64,000 nucleotides of DNA, taken from assembly GCF_000427965.1 (NCBI RefSeq), contig NZ_ATZA01000008.1, positions 72,920 through 136,919 of the forward strand, in the 5' to 3' direction. Under the pieces are notes generated by a model, which saw nothing but the letters and a program-made list of their open reading frames with translations, was not told the origin of the DNA and searched no databases. This stretch comes from Olivibacter sitiensis DSM 17696 (GTDB lineage: Bacteria; Bacteroidota; Bacteroidia; Sphingobacteriales; Sphingobacteriaceae). How positions within the stretch are numbered: position 1 is the stretch's first letter; each line of letters opens with the position of its first letter. This document shows positions 18,386 to 26,401 of the stretch, piece by piece. Made by a program: the position numbers and the translations under genes.

Positions 18386-20382
18386 TCAAGCAAGAGACCA
18401 TAGATAGGATATTGGATGCTGCCCGCATAGAGGAGGTGGTAGGCGACTTTGTAGACTTGAAGAAGCGGGGAAGCAGCCTCATTGGTCTTTGCCCTTTTCA
18501 TAACGAAAAGACGCCTTCGTTCAATGTCTCTGTCAATAAGGGCATTTTCAAGTGCTTTGGCTGTGGGCAAGGGGGCGATGCAGTTCATTTTATCATGGAG
18601 CTGGAAAAATATTCCTATCCAGAAGCGCTGCGCTACTTGGCCAACAAGTACAACATAGAGATAGAGGAGACGGAACAAACGGCAGAACAATATGCCGAGA
18701 AGAGCCACCGGGAGAGTTTGTATATTGTGAGTAATTGGGCCGGAAATTTCTTCAGGCAAAGTCTTTGGGAAACCGACGAGGGACAATCCGTGGGGCTGAG
18801 TTATTTTAGGGAACGTGGCTACCGAGACGATATCATAAATAAGTTTGAGCTAGGCTACAGCCCGGAGTCGTGGGACGCCCTTTGCCTGAAAGCGGTGGAA
18901 GAGGGGCATCAAGTTGATTTTCTGGAAGAAACCGGGCTTGCTATTAAAAGGGACGATGGGAGGGTTTACGACCGTTTCAGGGCGCGCGTTATCTTTCCCA
19001 TTCACAACTTAACGGGTAGAATATTGGGCTTTGGCGGCCGCACGCTAAAGAGCGACAAAAAAGTTCCTAAATATGTCAACTCCCCCGAAAGTGAAATCTA
19101 TCATAAAAGCAATGTACTCTATGGATTGTATTTGGCCAAAAAGGCCATCAGCCAAGAAAACATATGCTATCTGGTAGAAGGCTATGCCGATGTGATTGCC
19201 ATGCATCAAGTAGGGATAGAGAATGTCGTGAGCTCATCGGGAACCAGCCTGACCGAGGGACAGATCCGGCTCATCTCCCGCTATACAAAGAATGTTACCA
19301 TTCTATATGATGGAGATGAAGCCGGCATCAAGGCATCCTTGCGCGGTACGGATATGCTGCTGAAGGAAGGCATGAACGTGAAGGTGCTGCTCTTTCCGGA
19401 CGGAGACGATCCCGACTCCTATGCCAAGAAAGTAGGCACCCCTGCATTTCGTGAGTACCTCACGAACAATATTCAGGATTTTATTTTTTATAAGACGAAG
19501 ATACTCCTTCGCGACGCGGGAAATGACCCGATAAAAAAAGCGGAAGTCATACACGAGGTGCTGGAAAGTATTAGCCTCATTCCCGACGAGATTAAGGTGT
19601 CCGTTTTTATTCGCGAATGCAGCACTTTATTGGACGTAGAGGAGAGGGCGCTCATAGTAGAGCTCAATAAGCTGAGGCGATCTGCGCAAAAGAAAACGGC
19701 GACGCAAGGCAAAGACGCATCGGCTGGAAATAGGGCCACGAGCCCATCACCCATGGGCGATATGCCTCCCGCCGACCTCTTCGATGACGATGCACCAGCG
19801 GCAAGGGTGCCCGAAGAAAAAAAAGAAGGTCAAAGCGTTTCTCTAGCCCTCAAGGCATTGCACGAGCGGGAAGTAGTACGTCTATTGCTGCATTATGGTG
19901 AGATGCCCGCCACCTGGTTGGAAGCCGATCAGCAATATCCCATTGCTATCGTATTGCTTGTTGATCTGCAAGACATCGTTTTTGAAGACCCGGTATGCAA
20001 GAAAATCGTAGATATCTACCTAGACTATACCGAGAAGGAAAGTTTACCTCCCGTTCGAAGCTTCGTATCCCATGAAGATAGGGCAGTGGCCGATCTGGCT
20101 GTCTCCCTCTTGTCTTCGCCTTACAACCTCAGCCCCAATTGGAATGACGATAAACGCAATATTTACGTAGCGCAGGAAACAGATAACCTGAAAAGTGCGG
20201 TTTTGGGCGCTGTTTATCGTTTAAAGAAACAACGAGTAGAAAAGGAAATGCAAACCATTAGGGAGGAGATGCGGCAAGTGGCAACGGACGATGATCTGAA
20301 CCTGTTGCTATACAAGTATCAGAAATTAAAACAAATGGAAAAGGATCTGGCTGCTTATCTCGGAACCGTTGTAGTGAAGTAA
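18382..20382 (+). CDS. dnaG: DNA primase
   Basis: A 666-residue primase that makes RNA primers at the replication fork. The N-terminal CHC2 zinc finger has Cys37, His40, Cys58 and Cys61. The catalytic core follows, with YLVEGYADVIAMHQVG (the acidic Toprim glutamate) and TILYDGDEAGIKASLRG plus FPDGDDPDSY (the metal-binding aspartates). The C-terminal helicase-binding region is poorly conserved and preceded by an unstructured PSPMGDMPPAD linker. It starts inside the MscS stop (ATGA) and is followed by yraN after 4 bp. Confidence 0.97.
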   Translation: MIKQETIDRILDAARIEEVVGDFVDLKKRGSSLIGLCPFHNEKTPSFNVSVNKGIFKCFGCGQGGDAVHFIMELEKYSYPEALRYLANKYNIEIEETEQTAEQYAEKSHRESLYIVSNWAGNFFRQSLWETDEGQSVGLSYFRERGYRDDIINKFELGYSPESWDALCLKAVEEGHQVDFLEETGLAIKRDDGRVYDRFRARVIFPIHNLTGRILGFGGRTLKSDKKVPKYVNSPESEIYHKSNVLYGLYLAKKAISQENICYLVEGYADVIAMHQVGIENVVSSSGTSLTEGQIRLISRYTKNVTILYDGDEAGIKASLRGTDMLLKEGMNVKVLLFPDGDDPDSYAKKVGTPAFREYLTNNIQDFIFYKTKILLRDAGNDPIKKAEVIHEVLESISLIPDEIKVSVFIRECSTLLDVEERALIVELNKLRRSAQKKTATQGKDASAGNRATSPSPMGDMPPADLFDDDAPAARVPEEKKEGQSVSLALKALHEREVVRLLLHYGEMPATWLEADQQYPIAIVLLVDLQDIVFEDPVCKKIVDIYLDYTEKESLPPVRSFVSHEDRAVADLAVSLLSSPYNLSPNWNDDKRNIYVAQETDNLKSAVLGAVYRLKKQRVEKEMQTIREEMRQVATDDDLNLLLYKYQKLKQMEKDLAAYLGTVVVK

Positions 20383-20386
20383 CAAC

Positions 20387-20752
20387 ATGGCAAAGCATCT
20401 GCAACTGGGAAAGGATGGCGAGCAAGCCGCACTTCAGTTCTTGCAAAAGAAAGGCTATGAGCTTGTGTGGAAAAACTGGAAGGTCGGTCCTTTGGAAGTC
20501 GACCTGATAATGCGCGACGGAGGTGTTTTGGTATTCGTGGAGGTAAAGACAAGAACTAGGATGGATTATGGCCTGCCTTATGAATCCGTCAATAGGCAAA
20601 AGCAAGCTAAATTATTGCGTGCTGCCAACAAATATCTTGAAATAAACGCCTACGAAGGAGAGATTAGGTTTGATATAGTTTCTATCTTTGCCCTAAAAGG
20701 AAATACATTTGATATAAGACATATTCCAGACGCCTTTTGGCCATATCGCTAA
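20387..20752 (+). CDS. yraN: YraN/UPF0102 family nuclease-fold protein
   Basis: A 121-residue protein of the UPF0102 family. It has GKDGEQAALQFLQKKGYELVWKNWK, then EVDLIMRDGGVLVFVEVKTRTRMDYG. The D...EVK pattern is the PD-(D/E)XK endonuclease-fold signature, and the family is structurally related to Holliday-junction resolvases. Its biological role is not established. It lies 4 bp after dnaG and 1 bp before the next open frame, consistent with one operon. Confidence 0.92.
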   Translation: MAKHLQLGKDGEQAALQFLQKKGYELVWKNWKVGPLEVDLIMRDGGVLVFVEVKTRTRMDYGLPYESVNRQKQAKLLRAANKYLEINAYEGEIRFDIVSIFALKGNTFDIRHIPDAFWPYR

Positions 20753-20786
20753 TATGGAATGTTTAAACGCAATTTTGATGATCACT

Positions 20787-21842
20787 ATGAATAGGTTTTT
20801 GCTGTTCTCCTTAGCAGTAGTTTGCACGGTAGCTGCCTGCAATGAAAATAATAGAAATGACAATACGACAAGTGCCCATACAGCGGTTTTTGCAAGTCCA
20901 GAGGCAGGAACTTTAGTGCCCTTGGGAGACAGCGTGCAGCTGCAAGTACGATTGGAGGAGCCGGTAGATTCCATCATTTACCTGGTGGATGACGAGCAGA
21001 TGGGCAAAAGCGTTAGCGGTGATGCTTTCTGGTTGAAAACGCAGGGCCTGCGCTTAGGTAGCAGATTGGTGACGGCCAATGTTTTTTATCAAGGGAAAGA
21101 AGAAACACTCAATACCAATATCGTCGTTATGGCATCCAAAGCTCCTGCGCAGTGGAGCTTTTCCGTGGAAAATGCCTATCCACATGATGTGAATGCCTAT
21201 ACCCAAGGTTTGGAATACCATGATGGCGTGCTATATGAAAGTACGGGGCAAAATGGAAAATCCAGCTTGCGCAAGGTGGAGTTACAGAGTGGTAAGGTGT
21301 TACAGCGCTATGACCTGCCCGAAAAATATTTCGGTGAGGGGCTTACGGTAGTGGGCGATAAGATTATTCAGCTTACTTGGGAGCAAGGTGTAGGTTTTGT
21401 CTATGATAAGGCGACGTTCACATTGGAAAAGGAATTTCCTTATCAGGCAAGTGCAGAGGGCTGGGGATTGTGCTTTGACGGCACACGTTTTATAAAATCT
21501 GATGGTTCCAATAGGCTGTATTTCCTTAACAAAGACTCTTATCGAGAAGAAGGCTATATAGAAGTATTCAACAACAAAGGAGCGGTAAACGAGATTAACG
21601 AGTTGGAATATATCAACGGAAAAGTATTCGCCAATATTTATTATTCCGATATCATTGTCGTCATTAACCCCGAGACAGGCGAGGTGGAAGCCGAGCTAGA
21701 TCTGACAGGCCTGTTGCCTAAGCGCGAATATACCAAAGAGACCAATGTGCTCAATGGCATAGCCTACAATAAAGCAAAAAATACGCTATATGTCACGGGC
21801 AAAAACTGGCCTAAGCTATTTGAGATCAAAATGCTCAATTGA
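20787..21842 (+). CDS. Glutaminyl-peptide cyclotransferase, lipoprotein
   Basis: A 351-residue protein. The ATG at 20787 opens a lipoprotein signal MNRFLLFSLAVVCTVAAC with the lipobox cysteine at residue 18; an upstream ATG at 20754 adds residues that would disturb it. Residues 30-115 look like a small Ig-like domain. From about residue 120 the glutamine cyclotransferase beta-propeller follows, with AYTQGLEYHDGVLYESTGQ, EGWGLCFDG and ELEYINGKVFANIY. The family converts N-terminal glutamine to pyroglutamate. Location: outer or inner membrane, facing the periplasm. Confidence 0.88.
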   Translation: MNRFLLFSLAVVCTVAACNENNRNDNTTSAHTAVFASPEAGTLVPLGDSVQLQVRLEEPVDSIIYLVDDEQMGKSVSGDAFWLKTQGLRLGSRLVTANVFYQGKEETLNTNIVVMASKAPAQWSFSVENAYPHDVNAYTQGLEYHDGVLYESTGQNGKSSLRKVELQSGKVLQRYDLPEKYFGEGLTVVGDKIIQLTWEQGVGFVYDKATFTLEKEFPYQASAEGWGLCFDGTRFIKSDGSNRLYFLNKDSYREEGYIEVFNNKGAVNEINELEYINGKVFANIYYSDIIVVINPETGEVEAELDLTGLLPKREYTKETNVLNGIAYNKAKNTLYVTGKNWPKLFEIKMLN

Positions 21843-21972
21843 TAGGGACAAAGAGATATCTGTGGTACGAAGGGTAAATCAAATATCCTAGACACCTAAT
21901 TTTCGTGTTTGAAAGGAAGATGGGTAAGTAGCGGTCAAAGGGTGCACGACAGATTTCCCACTTGTCGTTTGT

Positions 21973-22054
21973 CGTCATTGCGAGGAGGCACGACGAAGCA
22001 ATCTGATAAACAAAAAACGTAGATTGCCGCGTCACTTCGCTCCTCGCAATGACG
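21973..22054. repeat. GTCATTGCGAGG palindromic intergenic repeat
   Basis: Left arm CGTCATTGCGAGGAGG and right arm CCTCGCAATGACG are inverted around about 50 bp. The translated form (HCEERSDAAI) is a well-known false protein produced from this repeat type in many bacterial genomes. It lies in the 378-bp gap between the cyclotransferase and OmpA genes, which otherwise shows nothing I can name. Confidence 0.8.
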
Positions 22055-22220
22055 CGTTTTTTGTGAAAAGGGATTTTTGTCGTGAACCCGTGGTAAAATT
22101 AGGCTGAATCTGAATAGAAATATTTTCATAATTTGCTTTTAAATGTGCTTTTCCTTTATATTTACGCTCATTAAAAATTAACCCAAATAAATAATTTAAC
22201 TGAAAGAACGGGACAAATAT

Positions 22221-22742
22221 ATGAATGTTAAGAACAGAGTGCTGTATTTTGTAGTATTGGCGTGGATGTCAATAGCGGTGTTTGGCTGCAAGAGCAAAAA
22301 AATGGTTGTCAATGATGGTGCGGAAGTGAGTGGAGAGCATGTGAAGGAGGTGGAAGCCGCTGTTGAAGGAAGCACCGTGACAAAGACGGATAAAGGAATG
22401 GTATTGACATTCCAATCAGATGTGCTTTTTGATATCAATTCATCGTATCTTTCAGACAATGCCAAAAGTACCTTGGCCAATATGGTGGCTTATATTAAAA
22501 GGAACTATCCGGATTCCAAATTGCAGATTGACGGGCATACCGACGCTACCGGTACACCGGAATATAATATGGAATTGAGTGAGCGTAGGGCCAAGAGGGT
22601 GAAGGATTACCTGGTAGAGCGGGGACTTAAGGCGGCAAGCATCAGCACTAAAGGGTATGGGCTGACAAAACCCGTGGCTCCCAACAATACGTCCGAAGGA
22701 CGGCAAAAGAACCGAAGGGTAGAAATTACCATACTTAAATAG
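22221..22742 (+). CDS. OmpA-family lipoprotein
   Basis: A 173-residue protein with a lipoprotein signal ending VFGC (Cys23), a short linker and a C-terminal OmpA/Pal peptidoglycan-binding domain from about residue 60. The domain carries DVLFDINSSYLSDNAKSTL, the core DGHTDATGTPEYNMELSERRA (diaminopimelate-binding Asp and Arg) and GLTKPVAPNNTSEGRQKNRRVEI. The family anchors the outer membrane to the cell wall. It stands alone, with a terminator 16 bp after its stop. Confidence 0.92.
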   Translation: MNVKNRVLYFVVLAWMSIAVFGCKSKKMVVNDGAEVSGEHVKEVEAAVEGSTVTKTDKGMVLTFQSDVLFDINSSYLSDNAKSTLANMVAYIKRNYPDSKLQIDGHTDATGTPEYNMELSERRAKRVKDYLVERGLKAASISTKGYGLTKPVAPNNTSEGRQKNRRVEITILK

Positions 22743-22757
22743 AATGAAATAAAAAGG

Positions 22758-22790
22758 ACAGCTGCTCTACAAAATAAGGCAGCTGTTTTT
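22758..22790 (+). terminator. Rho-independent terminator after the OmpA lipoprotein
   Basis: ACAGCTGC at 22758-22765 pairs with GCAGCTGT at 22779-22786, followed by TTTTTG. The stem is 8 bp, perfect, with a 13-nt loop. Confidence 0.85.
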
Positions 22791-22827
22791 GTTTTGGTCT
22801 TTTGTGTAATGTGAAAAACCATCTCTT

Positions 22828-24186
22828 ATGTCTGTACCAAAACCACCCAAACCGACATTGCAAAGGGCGCTGGGACTTAGGCAAGCTACCGTATTGAGCA
22901 TGATCGATATGGTGGGTATCGGTCCTTTTACGGCACTGCCCATCATTATGCTCGCTTTTCCGGGCAAATTCAGCCTGATACCCTGGCTCATCGGGGCTGT
23001 GGTAAGCTTTGCAGATGGCTTGGTATGGAGCGAGTTGGGATCTGCATGGCCGCAGGCTGGTGGCAGTTACGTTTTTCTTCGCAAGCTCTATAGAGGTGGT
23101 TTTGGCCGTTTTATGGCATTCCTCTATGTGGTACAGACTTCTTTTCATCTCCCTTTAGTGATGACCAGCGCCGCCATAGGCTTTGTCAATTATTTCAACT
23201 ATCTGGTGCCATTGAATTTCTGGGAAGGAAAGGTAGTGATGGTAGCGTTGGTTTCTTTGGTGGTCATACTGCTGTACCGTAAAATAGGCGATGTGGGCAG
23301 AATCGGCTTCTTTTTTTCCATCGTGGTGGTGTTCCTTTTATTGTGGACCATAGCTACCGGTGCCTGGGCGTTTGACGCAGCACGTTACGCGCAAAATTCC
23401 GTATTGCCCGACTTCCTGACGGATTGGCGCAGCAGTGCTTTTTGGTTGGTGGCGGGCAGCTATTCGTCCAAGACGATTTATGCGTTCTTGGGATACTACA
23501 ATGTCTGTCATCTGGGTTCGGAGATAAAGAATCCGCAACGGAATATTCCGCTGAGCATTATGATCAGCATTGGCTGCATTGCCGTCTTATACCTACTCAT
23601 GCAGTGGACCATGGCTGGCGCCGCACCCCAGGAATGGATTCGGAACGAGAATGTACCTTTGATTAGCTTACTCTTCGAATCGGTTTATGGCAAAGGAACT
23701 GCTTATCTGGCAACCGGTATTTTACTGTTGGTAGCCCTCAGTTCGCTCTTTGCCCTCATGCTGGGCTATACACGTATCCTATATGCCGCGGCAAAAGAAG
23801 GGATGCACTTTCCGATTTTTGCCCATTTACATCCCAAGGGCAATTTCCCAGATTACGCCTTGCTCATCTTCGGTGCTATTGCCGCTTTGTTCTGCTTGTT
23901 GTTCGATAAGCCCTCGCAGGTATTTGGATTTATTGTAGTGACGCGGATATTTATCCAGTTCATACCCCAGGCCATTGGAGTGCTGCTGCTTCGGAAAAAT
24001 GGCAGACAGGGAGAACTGAACTACAAAATGCCCTTTTTCCCCTTTCCCGCCATCTTGTCGGCGCTCATTTGGCTGTTCGTCTTTTTGAGTTCCGGCTATA
24101 CCTATTTTTGGTCTGGGCTAGCTGTGATTGCCTTGGGATCTATAATCTACTATTTGTTTTTCAAGTGGAAAGAGGTGCAGAGCTAG
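22828..24186 (+). CDS. APC-family amino acid permease
   Basis: A 452-residue inner-membrane protein with about 12 hydrophobic segments. The start LRQATVLSMIDMVGIGPFTALPII carries the APC superfamily unwound helix-1 motif (GIGPF). Later segments include SFADGLVWSELGSAWPQAGGSYVFLRK and GYYNVCHLGSEIKNPQRNIPLSI, both typical of the amino acid/polyamine/organocation group. The substrate is probably an amino acid but cannot be named. Neighbours give no pathway link. Confidence 0.9.
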   Translation: MSVPKPPKPTLQRALGLRQATVLSMIDMVGIGPFTALPIIMLAFPGKFSLIPWLIGAVVSFADGLVWSELGSAWPQAGGSYVFLRKLYRGGFGRFMAFLYVVQTSFHLPLVMTSAAIGFVNYFNYLVPLNFWEGKVVMVALVSLVVILLYRKIGDVGRIGFFFSIVVVFLLLWTIATGAWAFDAARYAQNSVLPDFLTDWRSSAFWLVAGSYSSKTIYAFLGYYNVCHLGSEIKNPQRNIPLSIMISIGCIAVLYLLMQWTMAGAAPQEWIRNENVPLISLLFESVYGKGTAYLATGILLLVALSSLFALMLGYTRILYAAAKEGMHFPIFAHLHPKGNFPDYALLIFGAIAALFCLLFDKPSQVFGFIVVTRIFIQFIPQAIGVLLLRKNGRQGELNYKMPFFPFPAILSALIWLFVFLSSGYTYFWSGLAVIALGSIIYYLFFKWKEVQS

Positions 24187-24285
24187 ATAATCTTGCTCTG
24201 TTGTTTATAGAGGTTTTTCTTGTCTTGGTTGACTGCATGTATTATATTGACAATGTTTTTATTTTTCCTTTTAATAAGCAATCAT

Positions 24286-24819
24286 ATGAAATTGAAATTA
24301 CGTTTTGGAGTATTTTTAAGCGCTCTTTTTTGTTTTGGTAACCTATATGCTCAGGAAGTAGATGTGGAAAAGCGACTCTCTATGTTGGGAATTCAGTTGG
24401 GACAACAGCTCAAGCCAATTGCCAATTATGTCCCAGCGGTGACGGTGGGCAATATGGTATACCTTTCCGGACATGGTCCTGCCAAACCGGAAGGAGATAA
24501 TGTAGTAGGCAGATTAGGAGACGATCTCACGTTGGAAGAAGGAAAGTTCGCCGCAAGGTTGACAGGGATTGCCTTGTTGTCTTCATTGAAAGCTGAAATA
24601 GGGGACCTAAATAAGGTCAAACGTATCGTTAAGGTATTGGGCATGGTCAATGCAGAGCCGAACTTCACGCAGCATCCGATGGTCATCAATGGCTTTTCAG
24701 ATCTTATGGTAGAGGTTTTTGGAGAATCGGGTAAACATGCGCGTTCGGCCGTAGGCGTAGCGTCGCTTCCCAATAACATCGCTGTAGAAATTGAAATGAT
24801 CGTGGAATTGAAGGAATAA
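24286..24819 (+). CDS. RidA/YjgF-family protein with a signal peptide
   Basis: A 177-residue protein. The ATG at 24286 opens a signal peptide, MKLKLRFGVFLSALFCFGNLYA, cut before QEV. The rest is a RidA fold: VTVGNMVYLSGHGPAKPEGD, GKLTGIALLSSLKAEIGDLNKVKRIV-like helix and strand, and the C-terminal HARSAVGVASLPNNIAVEIEM with the ligand-binding arginine. Cytosolic RidA proteins are about 128 residues and hydrolyse reactive enamines. The exported, longer form suggests a periplasmic role that I cannot define. A bidirectional terminator follows. Confidence 0.88.
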   Translation: MKLKLRFGVFLSALFCFGNLYAQEVDVEKRLSMLGIQLGQQLKPIANYVPAVTVGNMVYLSGHGPAKPEGDNVVGRLGDDLTLEEGKFAARLTGIALLSSLKAEIGDLNKVKRIVKVLGMVNAEPNFTQHPMVINGFSDLMVEVFGESGKHARSAVGVASLPNNIAVEIEMIVELKE

Positions 24820-24825
24820 AAAAAG

Positions 24826-24858
24826 AGGCCGTCTCATTATTTTTGAGACGGCCTGCTT
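24826..24858. terminator. Bidirectional terminator between ridA-like and susD-like genes
   Basis: AGGCCGTCTCA at 24826-24836 and TGAGACGGCCT at 24844-24854 form a perfect 11-bp stem around a 7-nt loop. It is flanked by A on the left (a T run on the minus strand) and weak T on the right. It ends two convergent genes. Confidence 0.88.
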
Positions 24859-24878
24859 TATGTCAAAATGAAGTCCTC

Positions 24879-26369
24879 CTATTGAGGATTTTGTGTTACA
24901 ATACCATTGGTATTGTTGATTTCATCCTGCGGAATCTGAAATTGCCAACGGGAATCGCCTGCTGGTACAGATAACACTTGTGCATAAGAGGGATTATGGT
25001 TGCCTCCGGTACGGTCAAGAGGTAAGTTGTTGCGCTTCAAATCGTAAAAGCGGAATCCTTCGCCCCAAAATTCAACTCGCCGCTGAATCCATATCTCTTC
25101 CGTTAGAGCCTGACCGGTATTGCTGGTTCCTTCGTACTCTAAGTCCCTCGCCACGGCAAATTCATTCAAGATACTTGCTGCTCCTACGTTGTCTCCACTC
25201 CTAGCTAAAGCTTCTGCTTCAATAAGGTACATTTCGGAGGCACGCATATAAGGTACATCTCCAATACTCAAAGCCTCATCTGCCACCCTAAACTTTCTGC
25301 TACCATATTTTGCCCGTAAGCCATTATCTGGTATCGGAAACTCTTCTACGTTCTCTCCAGTAGGATCCCATAGTCCCTTGCGGACGTCAGAGTCGCTTAT
25401 CTGGTCATATAAACTAGTGAAAATAGACTTTGGATTTACCCGAATGGCAGTGGAATTGTAATTACAGGACATATAGGCAAAGAAAGAGTAGAAATAATTG
25501 GTTTGGTCGGACTGTATCCGCGAAGCCCACATCCATTCGGAATTATCATAATTATTGAATCCGCCCAATACGTCATCTTGGCTCATCAAGGAAAAGCCAG
25601 TTCTTGCCTCTCTGGCGTATTGAGCTGCGGATGCCCAATTTTCTTGTACTAAAGCAACGCGTGCTTTTATCCCTTTGGCAATGCGGGCATCGAGATGCGA
25701 TTTATTGGCGCGATTATATCCGTCTAATGCCGCGACGGCTGCGTCCAAATCCGTATTGATCTGGCTATATACTTCTGCCACGGTATTGCGCGGATGTGGT
25801 TCTGTAGAGGGCTCTAACACCAGGGGAACTCCCAAATTACTGTTGTCCCCGCCAGCCTCATATCGCTTTCCAAATAATTGCACCATCTGGAAATAGGACC
25901 AAGCCCGGTAGGCCAACGCCTGTCCTTTAATGATTCTTTTGTCTGCTTCTGGTCCGGTAGCGGCATCAACATTCGCGATGATCATATTGGCATTGGAAAT
26001 GATCATGTAATAAAAACCGTAATTATAGGTGTTGCTATATCGAGTTGCATCGGTATGTCCAGTCCATTGGTATTCCCTGGTTAGCCAAGAATTGGAAATA
26101 CTATTGGCAACTTCGTCTTCTCCCACAATATCCATATATAGCATATTGCCACTTTGGCCACCTTGCGATTGTCGCCCAAAAATTTGGGAATACATCAATC
26201 GATGGATCCCGTTTAAGGCTGACCATGCATTTTCGGTTGTACTAAATGCATCGGCGGTAGATACCTGATTGGTAGGTACAGCATCGAGGTAATCCTTGCT
26301 GCAAGCGCCTAATGCGAAGGCTATCACACCAAGACATATTACCTTTACTTTAAAAAATATCTTTTTCAT
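24879..26369 (-). CDS. SusD/RagB-family nutrient-binding outer-membrane lipoprotein
   Basis: A 496-residue lipoprotein with the lipobox FALGAC (Cys22) followed by SKDYLDAVPTNQVS, the usual SusD beginning. The middle is helical with TPR-like segments (GQALAYRAWSYFQMVQLFG). The C-terminal RagB/SusD domain ends with IQRRVEFWGEGFRFYDLKR and the closing IPQDEINNTNGIVTQNPQ. It binds glycans or other nutrients on the cell surface and acts as the lid of the SusC channel encoded directly upstream. Substrate unknown; no degradative enzyme is encoded nearby. Confidence 0.93.
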   Translation of the reverse strand: MKKIFFKVKVICLGVIAFALGACSKDYLDAVPTNQVSTADAFSTTENAWSALNGIHRLMYSQIFGRQSQGGQSGNMLYMDIVGEDEVANSISNSWLTREYQWTGHTDATRYSNTYNYGFYYMIISNANMIIANVDAATGPEADKRIIKGQALAYRAWSYFQMVQLFGKRYEAGGDNSNLGVPLVLEPSTEPHPRNTVAEVYSQINTDLDAAVAALDGYNRANKSHLDARIAKGIKARVALVQENWASAAQYAREARTGFSLMSQDDVLGGFNNYDNSEWMWASRIQSDQTNYFYSFFAYMSCNYNSTAIRVNPKSIFTSLYDQISDSDVRKGLWDPTGENVEEFPIPDNGLRAKYGSRKFRVADEALSIGDVPYMRASEMYLIEAEALARSGDNVGAASILNEFAVARDLEYEGTSNTGQALTEEIWIQRRVEFWGEGFRFYDLKRNNLPLDRTGGNHNPSYAQVLSVPAGDSRWQFQIPQDEINNTNGIVTQNPQ

Positions 26370-26401
26370 CTAGAATATGCGTTAAGTTTTTCAATTATCA
26401 T

